A DNA stretch of 63,300 bases from CAXYVX01 sp964292495 (GTDB lineage Bacteria; Patescibacteriota; Saccharimonadia; Saccharimonadales; Saccharimonadaceae). A model generated the notes under the pieces. That model saw only the letters and a list, made by a program, of their open reading frames with translations, had not been told where the DNA came from and did not search any database. Both the position numbers and the translations under genes were made by a program. The stretch is taken from positions 1 through 63,300 of the forward strand of contig CAXYVX010000001.1 of assembly GCA_964292495.1 (NCBI GenBank). Direction: 5' to 3'. This document shows positions 57,808 through 63,300 of this stretch, piece after piece; the first letter of the stretch is position 1; the number at the start of each line of letters is the position of its first letter.

Positions 57808-57915
57808 AGTTTTTCGCGAAAGCGCGTATTTTTACGTTTTAACAGTGTGCTTGCGTCGCAAAAGAAATGATGATAAACTGTTGACGGTTTGTCTGAGACA
57901 CGCCAAGGAACACTT

Positions 57916-57991
57916 GGGGACGTAGCTCATCTGGTAGAGCGCGGCATTCGCATTGCCGAGGTGGTCGGTTCAAGTCCGATCGTCTCCACCA
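57916..57991 (+). tRNA. tRNA-Ala (CGC)
   Basis: Acceptor arms lie at 57916-57922 and 57981-57987 and include the G3-U70 pair that marks alanine. The anticodon CGC is at 57949-57951, and CCA is encoded at 57989-57991. Confidence 0.94.
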
Positions 57992-57995
57992 ATAT

Positions 57996-58070
57996 TCCGG
58001 AGTAGCGCAGCGGTAGCGCAGTTGGCTGTTAACCAATTGGTCGCCGGTTCGAATCCGGCCTCCGGAGCCA
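57996..58070 (+). tRNA. tRNA-Asn (GTT)
   Basis: The acceptor arm TCCGGAG / CTCCGGA is perfect, the anticodon GTT is at 58028-58030, and CCA is encoded at 58068-58070. It starts only 5 nt after tRNA-Ala. Its 3' part is the left half of a degenerate direct repeat (58220-58286). Confidence 0.95.
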
Positions 58071-58286
58071 GAGCAAGCAGAGAAAAGCGCAGACTAAGGT
58101 CCTAGACCTAGCTGTAACTTCTCTCCTCACTCAGCCAAGAAACAATGTGCTGATAATAAAGTACAAAATGTTGGAACCGTCCGAAAGGGCGGTTCTTTCA
58201 TGTACACCTCTGTAATTTAGTTCGAACCCAGCCCTTCGTGCCCTGAGGGATCAAGCAGGCAAAAGGCAGACCCGTTCCCTAGACCT
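58048..58286 (+). repeat. imperfect direct repeat starting in the tRNA-Asn T-arm, and the gene-free stretch 58071-58391
   Basis: Copy A (58048-58110) begins GTTCGAATCCGGCC inside tRNA-Asn and continues CAAGCAG-AAAAG-GCAGAC-CCTAGACCT. Copy B (58220-58286) reads GTTCGAACCCAGCC and then the same blocks with small changes and indels. The layout suits an old att-like duplication. Apart from this, a terminator at 58173-58199 and a G7 run at 58322-58328, I see nothing in the gap. Confidence 0.5.
58173..58199 (+). terminator. terminator of the tRNA cluster
   Basis: GAACCGTCC GAAA GGGCGGTTC with one G-U pair and a GNRA-type loop is followed by TTT. Confidence 0.85.
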
Positions 58287-58391
58287 GTTTTTTGTATTAT
58301 CACACGCTAGCTAGTGCAGGAGGGGGGGTAAGTAGTACACTGTAGTAAGAACATCATCGTTTAAAAATAGCTATATTGGGAAAAATTCAGA

Positions 58392-58994
58392 GTGATCCAA
58401 AATAATATTTCATCAGCGATAAGTCAGCTTCCAAATACAAAAAACCTTTACGTACTTGTAGGCTTTAATCGTTGGCTTGATATAATTTCTAACGATTTAG
58501 ACGAAACCTCACAGTTTCTTGACTTGCCCTCTGCTGATGGAGATATAACTATTGACTTGACTGCGCTGAATAGCGCCTTCCAGTCTGGTAAGCCAATATA
58601 TTTTTCAGCTGAGGCTTTTCTCTGGCTGTCGAATAACTCTTTAGCTGGCATCCCAAAGATGTACAGCTACGAAGTGGTTTGTGTATAGAACGATATCTTT
58701 AGTTCGTATTACCCCGATTCATTGACTAAGTCTGAATCTCTTGCCAAGCAGGCTCTTTATCAATCAGATACAGACAATCATATCCAAACTTATTACAGTG
58801 ACTACCAGATACGCGGAGACAACGGTTATATCATTTATAATCTTTCCACGTCTGAATTCACTCAGACTTTAACAGTTAGCTCCTTTTTAGAGTCGCCTGT
58901 GAACCCCAGCTTGTCAGGTAGCTCTATCGAAATACCAGAGGAGTTTGATAATGTTACATACTCCGAGATCGTACTATCTATCGATCATAAGTGA
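58392..58994 (+). pseudogene. 200-codon ORF interrupted by one in-frame TAG
   Basis: The frame from GTG 58392 stops at TAG 58686-58688 (ending YSYEVVCV). It then continues in the same frame without another stop to 58994 (NDIFSSYYPDSLTKSESLAK and onwards). Both parts have coherent, soluble, Asp/Ser-rich composition, so it looks like one gene of about 200 codons with a nonsense mutation, or with stop readthrough. No frameshift is needed. The downstream helicase gene overlaps its end by 44 nt. I recognise no family. The start is weak, with no clear SD. Confidence 0.55.
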
Positions 58995-60003
58995 CGGTAT
59001 CTCTCGTGCCATCATAGCGAGTGAGGTTCGAGAACAACATAAACTGGTTGAGCTTGCCAATGTCTTAAAATCGCTAGGTATTGGCATTGAATACAAAGAG
59101 TATCGCACCGAGCCTGAGGAGATAGATCAAGACAGGGCCAATGCTTATAGAAGTATTCTTCATCGAAAAAATCCAAACTACGACTTCTACGATATACCCG
59201 TATATACCGATCCATACGAAGATACATCTCTATCCTACGTAAACCAAATCCAAATTATTGATGATATAGTTAAAAACAGCACAAACTCTGTTGAAGAAAA
59301 AGTATTTCGTGATGTTTTCGTTACAGCTCCGACGGGCGCTGGAAAATCTGTCATGTTTCAGATTCCGGCCATTTACCTAGCAGAAAAAGAGAACCTGCTA
59401 ACGATAGTTGTCAGTCCGCTGATCGGTCTCATGAATGATCAAATTGAAAATATTCAAAGCATGACAAACGTGGCCGCTACAATCAACTCTGATTACAAAC
59501 CGCTTGAAAAAGAGAGCACACTTGAACGCGTAAAAAATGGGGAAGTTTCCATCTTATACCTTTCGCCAGATTTTTCGAGTGTTCAGACTTATATTCAGAG
59601 CGGAAACGTTATCTTGGAGACAGATTTATCTTTAGGGGAGACAGAACAATTAATCCATAAAATAATCTTGGATAATTTTGGAGGCGATTTGGTTATTATT
59701 GCCAAAAATCATGAACAATTACAAAGAAGTTTCAAAAATTACCCCATCAAAAATATACCAACAGAGCGCCAATATTATACATTTTTAAAAGAATCACCAA
59801 CAAAAGACGGCATAAAAAAATTGGCCGAACGTGACTTTGGAAATGACAAGTATCAAATTATAGGCGACATGGTTTATGTCGCATTTGCTACTAAAGCATC
59901 GGACTCAAGGCTCACCAATAATGTTATTGAGCAGAAGTTAGGCGTAAGCGCCACGACAAGAAATTACAATACCGTGAAAAAGTTAGTCGAATTAATTATC
60001 TAG
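58951..60003 (+). CDS. chimera: RecQ-like helicase N-terminal part fused to DUF1697 C-terminal part
   Basis: From ATG 58951 (GAGGAG 7 nt upstream) the 350-aa product has a unique N-terminal domain, then superfamily 2 motif I (TAPTGAGKSVMFQIPA, about 125-140) and motif Ia (TIVVSPLIGLMNDQIENI). The ILYLSP strand ends at residue 206. From about 207 it switches to the DUF1697 family (SSVQTYIQSGNVILETD, then DSRLTNNVIEQKLGVSATTR and NTVKKLVELI). The helicase lacks motifs II-VI, and DUF1697 lacks its first 35 or so residues. The join near 59566-59580 is in frame, so a deletion fused two genes. Helicase activity is not expected. Confidence 0.75.
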   Translation: MLHTPRSYYLSIISDGISRAIIASEVREQHKLVELANVLKSLGIGIEYKEYRTEPEEIDQDRANAYRSILHRKNPNYDFYDIPVYTDPYEDTSLSYVNQIQIIDDIVKNSTNSVEEKVFRDVFVTAPTGAGKSVMFQIPAIYLAEKENLLTIVVSPLIGLMNDQIENIQSMTNVAATINSDYKPLEKESTLERVKNGEVSILYLSPDFSSVQTYIQSGNVILETDLSLGETEQLIHKIILDNFGGDLVIIAKNHEQLQRSFKNYPIKNIPTERQYYTFLKESPTKDGIKKLAERDFGNDKYQIIGDMVYVAFATKASDSRLTNNVIEQKLGVSATTRNYNTVKKLVELII

Positions 60004-60131
60004 AGTCTTTCTTAATTATGGTGTGCGGCAGGCATGTTACGTATATTATTTTTATCGGCATTTTAATGATTACTAAATCCGCATAAATTCTGTGGCCCGT
60101 CAGTTGAGCCAAGAGCGCATATTTTATAGTG

Positions 60132-60164
60132 TACCCAGTGAGTATTCACGCTACTGGGTATTTT
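60132..60164 (+). terminator. terminator after the chimera
   Basis: TACCCAGT / ACTGGGTA stem with a 13-nt loop followed by TTTTG. Confidence 0.75.
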
Positions 60165-60186
60165 GATAACAACTAAATCATCTGTA

Positions 60187-60213
60187 TTAGCACTATTGCA
60201 TCGAGAGTGCTAA
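60187..60213 (+). promoter_or_regulatory. CIRCE element of clpB
   Basis: TTAGCACTA-N9-GAGTGCTAA (one change in the left arm) has TTGCAT as -35 in the loop and TATACT at 60219-60224, 17 bp apart. Confidence 0.92.
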
Positions 60214-60248
60214 TTTACTATACTAGTAGTTATAGGAGGTATAGATAT

Positions 60249-62390
60249 ATGCAGTCACAAGAAAATACGAAAAAACCACTCGAGCAATTCGGACAAGATT
60301 TCACTGCGCTTGCGCGTGAAGGTAAATTAGACCCAGTTATTGGCCGCGACGAAGAAATTCGTCGCTGTATGCAGGTGTTATCTCGCCGAAGTAAAAATAA
60401 CCCGGTGCTGATCGGTGAGCCAGGTGTCGGTAAGACGGCTATTGTTGAGGGTTTAGCGCAGCGTATCGTCAAAGGCGACGTGCCGCAAAGCCTGAAAAAC
60501 AAACGCGTCGTGGGTCTTGAAATCAGTAGTCTGCTCGCTGGTGCCGGATATCGTGGACAGTTTGAAGAGCGCCTACAGTCGGTTCTGAAAGAAATTGAAG
60601 AAGCTGCTGGAGAAATTATTTTATTCATTGACGAGATACACACGCTTGTTGGGGCTGGCAAGGCTGAAGGTGCGGTCGACGCTGCCAATATGCTCAAACC
60701 TATGATGGCGCGCGGTAAACTGCATTTAATCGGCGCCACGACACTCGACGAATATCGCCAGTACATCGAAAAAGACGCCGCGCTCGAGCGCCGGCTGCAG
60801 CCTGTCTATGTGGGTGAGCCGGACTTTGACAATACTGTGGCGATACTCCGTGGGCTGCAAGAAAAATATGAGGTTCACCACGGTGTAAAAATCCTGGACG
60901 AAGCAATTATTGCGGCTGCACGGCTTAGTGACCGCTACATAACCGAGCGTTTTTTGCCTGACAAAGCTGTCGATCTTATCGACGAGGCGACTTCGGCGCT
61001 CAAGATGCAGCTTGATTCAAAGCCAATCGAACTTGATCGGTTAAATCGCAAAATCATGCAGCTGCAGATTGAGCAGACAGCGCTCAAAAAGGATAAAAGC
61101 GAGAGTGTTAAAGCTCGAAAAGCCGAAATCGAGCAAGAAATCAAAACTATTCAGACTAAAGCTGACGAGCTAGATGCGAAATGGCAAAAAGAAAAGAATT
61201 TGATAGACAAGCTCAATGCCGAAAGTGAAAAACTCGAAGCAGCCAGAACCAAACTCGAGATGGCCGAAAACGAGAGCGACCTTTCTACCGCCAGTCGTCT
61301 TAAATACGGTGAGATTCCTGAAATCGAGAAAAATCTCACCGAGCTCAGGCGCCAAATTAACATAATACCGGCCGATCAGCGCCTGCTCCGCGATGAAGTG
61401 ACGGCAGATGATATTGCCGCTGTGGTGTCGAGATGGACGGGTATTCCGGTTGATCGGCTCAAAGAAAGCGAAACCCAAAAGCTCGCCCATCTCGAAGATG
61501 ACTTGCATAAGCGTGTGATTGGCCAAAATCGCGCCGTTGAAGCGGTCGCAAATGCTATTCGCCGTTCGCGGGCTGGTATTGGCGATTATCGCCGACCGAT
61601 TGGCTCGTTTCTCTTTCTTGGCCCGACCGGAGTCGGTAAAACCGAATTAGCCAAAAGTCTTGCCGTTGCGCTATTCGACGACGAGCGAGCTATCACGCGT
61701 ATCGATATGAGCGAATACATGGAACGACACGCCGTGTCGCGCCTGATAGGTTCGCCGCCAGGATACATCGGCTACGACCAAGGTGGCCAGCTGACCGAAG
61801 CAGTGCGTCGTCGCCCGTACAGTATTGTGTTGCTTGATGAGATTGAAAAAGCTCACCAGGATGTATTTAATATATTGTTACAGGTACTTGATGACGGCCG
61901 CTTGACGGATGGTCAAGGCCGAACGGTTGATTTCTCAAATACGATCATTATCATGACTAGTAATATCGGTTCGCAGTACATTCAGGAATGGGACGGTAAA
62001 AATTTCAGCAGTCTGGAGAGTCGTCTACAGCAGGAGTTAAGTCACAATTTCCGCCCTGAATTTATAAACCGTATCGATGATATAGTCATATTTGATCGCA
62101 TCGACAAAAACGACATACAGCATATTATTGAGATGCAACTCACGGCATTTCTGGAAGAAGTCGAGAAGTCAAAAGACATTAAGCTCGAGTTTACGCAGAG
62201 CGCCAAAAAAGCGCTTGCCGAAGAAGGCTATGATCCGGCATTTGGCGCGCGGCCGCTAAAACGAGTCATTCAAAAGCGTATCCTCAATGAACTTGCCAAA
62301 AGAATCATCGACGGATCAATTAAGTCGGAATCGGAGGTAACGGTCGATTACAAGAACAATGCGTTTCACTTTGACACAAAACATCGGTAA
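60249..62390 (+). CDS. clpB: disaggregase ClpB lacking the N-terminal domain
   Basis: The protein is 713 aa instead of about 860. It starts directly before the first AAA+ ring (LEQFGQDFTALAREGKLDPV) and shows Walker A GEPGVGKTA, the middle-domain coiled coil (about 265-390, KKDKSESVKARKAEIEQEI and onwards), and a second ring with Walker A GPTGVGKTE. GYIGYDQGGQLTEAVRR and a C-terminal domain follow. The middle domain marks it as ClpB rather than ClpC. ATG 60249 follows AGGAGG. It works with DnaK/DnaJ in protein disaggregation. TTCGCGAA is absent. Confidence 0.95.
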   Translation: MQSQENTKKPLEQFGQDFTALAREGKLDPVIGRDEEIRRCMQVLSRRSKNNPVLIGEPGVGKTAIVEGLAQRIVKGDVPQSLKNKRVVGLEISSLLAGAGYRGQFEERLQSVLKEIEEAAGEIILFIDEIHTLVGAGKAEGAVDAANMLKPMMARGKLHLIGATTLDEYRQYIEKDAALERRLQPVYVGEPDFDNTVAILRGLQEKYEVHHGVKILDEAIIAAARLSDRYITERFLPDKAVDLIDEATSALKMQLDSKPIELDRLNRKIMQLQIEQTALKKDKSESVKARKAEIEQEIKTIQTKADELDAKWQKEKNLIDKLNAESEKLEAARTKLEMAENESDLSTASRLKYGEIPEIEKNLTELRRQINIIPADQRLLRDEVTADDIAAVVSRWTGIPVDRLKESETQKLAHLEDDLHKRVIGQNRAVEAVANAIRRSRAGIGDYRRPIGSFLFLGPTGVGKTELAKSLAVALFDDERAITRIDMSEYMERHAVSRLIGSPPGYIGYDQGGQLTEAVRRRPYSIVLLDEIEKAHQDVFNILLQVLDDGRLTDGQGRTVDFSNTIIIMTSNIGSQYIQEWDGKNFSSLESRLQQELSHNFRPEFINRIDDIVIFDRIDKNDIQHIIEMQLTAFLEEVEKSKDIKLEFTQSAKKALAEEGYDPAFGARPLKRVIQKRILNELAKRIIDGSIKSESEVTVDYKNNAFHFDTKHR

Positions 62391-62426
62391 ACCAATGTGC
62401 TTTTAGGTTTAGCAGCTATTTGTAAA

Positions 62427-62453
62427 TTAGCACTCTTGACACGAGAGTGCTAA
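62427..62453 (+). promoter_or_regulatory. CIRCE element of hsp20
   Basis: TTAGCACTC-N9-GAGTGCTAA is a perfect consensus. TTGACA in the loop is the -35, and the -10 is TACTAT (62459-62464, 17 bp) or TATACT (62457-62462, 15 bp). Confidence 0.94.
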
Positions 62454-62526
62454 TTTTATACTATACTAATAGAAGCTTTTATGCTTCTCCAGGAAACCAT
62501 TAATGCAATAATGAAAGGAGAATAGT

Positions 62527-62952
62527 ATGAGCAACCTTGTAAAGTGGGATCCGTTTGCAGAACTTTCTGCATTACAAAAACAATTTTTTGGTGATGACTG
62601 GATGTCGCCCCTAAAAGGCGTTAACATTCCGACGACTGACGTCTTTACTAAAGATAATAACCTTGTGGTTGAGGCGCATCTGCCTAACTTTGAGCGGAAA
62701 GATGTCAATATCGAAGTGGAGAACGGTACACTCGTGATTAGTGCCGAACGTCACGAAAAAGAAGAAGATAAAGGCAAGCAATACGTTGTGCGTGAAAGCT
62801 CAAGTAGCTTCTACCGTCGCATAGCTCTGCCAAAACGTGCTGATGCCGACAAGGTCGAGGCACACCTGGATGATGGAGTATTGAAAGTCAGTATTCCACT
62901 AACACCACTACCTGAACCAAAGAAAATTGCTATCTCATCGAAGAAGAAATAG
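62527..62952 (+). CDS. small heat-shock protein Hsp20
   Basis: The 141-aa alpha-crystallin protein has a short N-terminal region, then PTTDVFTKDNNLVVEAHLPN, the conserved DGVLKVSIP box and a C-terminal tail with IAISSKKK. It is an ATP-independent holdase that hands clients to ClpB/DnaK. AAAGGAG precedes the ATG. Confidence 0.96.
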   Translation: MSNLVKWDPFAELSALQKQFFGDDWMSPLKGVNIPTTDVFTKDNNLVVEAHLPNFERKDVNIEVENGTLVISAERHEKEEDKGKQYVVRESSSSFYRRIALPKRADADKVEAHLDDGVLKVSIPLTPLPEPKKIAISSKKK

Positions 62953-62969
62953 CAGTCGCGCGTTCTAAT

Positions 62970-62999
62970 CTAAAAGGATGCCTTAAGGCCTCCTTTTAG
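62970..62999 (+). terminator. hairpin after hsp20
   Basis: CTAAAAGGA-GCC / GGC-TCCTTTTAG is a long stem without a good T tract, so it is a transcript end or a stability element. Confidence 0.7.
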
Positions 63000-63047
63000 T
63001 TATAAAACCCGATTCAAGATCTGGAATTTGTTAGTTAAACTCCTTTA

Positions 63048-63091
63048 AAATAAGACACGCCCTAAAACATGCGTTCTGTGTCTTATTTGTC
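63048..63091. terminator. long hairpin AAATAAGACAC / GTGTCTTATTT
   Basis: An 11-bp perfect stem with a 19-nt loop lies in the gene-free stretch 62953-63219. Confidence 0.6.
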
Positions 63092-63140
63092 CCATCTCGT
63101 GTCCCCACCCCGTGATTGTTCCGTGACCTGTATGGTGAGC

Positions 63141-63171
63141 CAAAAACGCCTGATTTATCGGGCGCTTTTTT
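63141..63171 (+). terminator. hairpin with T tract
   Basis: The AAAAACGCCTGA / TCGGGCGCTTTTTT stem is followed by T residues. Confidence 0.7.
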
Positions 63172-63178
63172 GATGTAA

Positions 63179-63205
63179 AAAACTCCGCATAAGAGCGGAG
63201 GTTTT
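63179..63205. terminator. terminator of the yebC-like gene
   Basis: AAAACTCCGC / GCGGAGGTTTT is usable on both strands. It lies 15 nt downstream of the minus-strand stop codon. Confidence 0.75.
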
Positions 63206-63219
63206 CATTTAAACACTTT

Positions 63220-63300
63220 TTATTCTGAAATATTCGCGTTTGTCCAAACAGCGGTCACATCGTCCAATTCGTCCACCGCATCAAACAACTTTTCAAATTT
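63220..63300 (-). CDS. C-terminal end of a YebC/PmpR-family protein (partial)
   Basis: The minus strand reads KFEKLFDAVDELDDVTAVWT followed by NANISE and a stop. This matches the conserved C-terminus of YebC/PmpR regulators (LEALEDxDDVQxVYxN). The rest lies beyond the window. Confidence 0.75.
   Translation of the reverse strand, partial: KFEKLFDAVDELDDVTAVWTNANISE

Larger units (their letters stand above)
295..57820. repeat. dispersed palindrome TTCGCGAA
   Basis: The octamer occurs again and again in the core segments. Examples are 295-302, 4394-4401, 15656-15663, 28089-28096, 29781-29788, 34861-34868, 47849-47856 and 57813-57820. It appears inside genes in all three frames, giving recurring Phe-Ala-Lys/Asn, Phe-Arg-Glu and Ser-Arg-Lys tripeptides, and also in intergenic regions. 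I found none in 4402-15655, 28097-29780 or 57821-63300. Confidence 0.9.

Noticed and set aside
57839..58036. 65-codon minus-strand ORF
   Set aside because: It covers tRNA-Ala and part of tRNA-Asn and encodes a typical tRNA-antisense peptide.
58220..58286. A second tRNA gene or tmRNA in the gap after tRNA-Asn
   Set aside because: Only a T-arm-like segment is present. No acceptor, D-arm or anticodon arm can be folded around it.
1..63300. Alternative genetic code with TGA as glycine (Gracilibacteria/Absconditabacteria)
   Set aside because: TGA ends many conserved proteins at the right length (for example the beta-lactamase-fold gene), and no conserved gene is interrupted by TGA.
1..63300. CRISPR array or cas genes
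   Set aside because: No regularly spaced direct repeats with unique spacers were seen. The tandem repeats are coding and in register.

Overview
The window looks like a piece of a small-genome, Gram-positive-like member of the Candidate Phyla Radiation (Patescibacteria), most probably Candidatus Saccharibacteria (TM7). The lineage is inferred, not proven. The supporting signs are compact gene packing, a monoderm-type peptidoglycan toolkit (MurJ, MurT/GatD, a YkuD L,D-transpeptidase, a class A beta-lactamase-fold protein), surface proteins with a PNTGF sorting-like motif, an HrcA/CIRCE heat-shock regulon, ComEC, and standard use of TGA as stop. Two genome-wide habits stand out. The palindrome TTCGCGAA recurs throughout the core genes in all reading frames. 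Many genes also carry a (usually extended) -10 box ending exactly 6 nt before the start codon, which implies leaderless mRNAs.

Layout. 1-6.6 kb: two Met tRNAs, a 35-aa ORF with its own strong promoter, a three-gene operon (six-TM protein, ATP-cone-like protein, flavoprotein lacking the redox cysteines), a GT-C glycosyltransferase and ftsH. 6.6-15.6 kb: an accessory island without TTCGCGAA, bounded by broken surface-protein genes. It holds an operon of small proteins, a coiled-coil protein, a four-TM protein, an OmpA-domain lipoprotein and an acidic coiled-coil protein, followed by minus-strand genes including a membrane protein with a possible GAF-like domain. 15.6-28.1 kb: murJ, lepA, a guanylate kinase-like gene, a heterodimeric ABC exporter, a P1B ATPase, a THUMP/Trm11-like methyltransferase and rpmA. 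28.2-29.8 kb: a repeat-rich surface protein whose signal peptide is split by a frameshift at an A6 run. 29.8-44.7 kb: ruvB, a TylF-like methyltransferase, AbrB regulator plus MFS exporter, a beta-lactamase-fold protein, pnp behind a long structured leader, a DsbA-like protein, a CBS-domain membrane protein, aspS, a DUF2974 hydrolase, a membrane-anchored HNH nuclease and secreted proteins. 44.7-50.6 kb: the heat-shock cluster hrcA-grpE, dnaK, dnaJ. 50.6-58.1 kb: a RimB-like protease/RimK ligase pair, tRNA-Lys, comEC, murT-gatD, an L,D-transpeptidase and tRNA-Pro, tRNA-Ala and tRNA-Asn. 58.1-63.3 kb: a second segment without TTCGCGAA, starting at a partial duplication of the tRNA-Asn 3' end. It carries an ORF split by an in-frame TAG, a RecQ-like/DUF1697 chimera, clpB without its N-domain, hsp20 and the 3' end of a yebC-like gene.

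How the genes work together. HrcA should repress five CIRCE-bearing units (hrcA-grpE, dnaK, dnaJ, clpB, hsp20), and the -35 region of each promoter lies inside the CIRCE loop. MurJ, MurT/GatD and the YkuD protein cover lipid II flipping, D-Glu amidation and cross-linking. ComEC would bring DNA into the cell, and TTCGCGAA is a candidate, untested, uptake or maintenance signal. The best candidates for something undescribed are the TTCGCGAA palindrome, the fixed-spacing leaderless architecture, the membrane/OmpA-lipoprotein operon in the island, the helicase-DUF1697 fusion and the pnp leader RNA.
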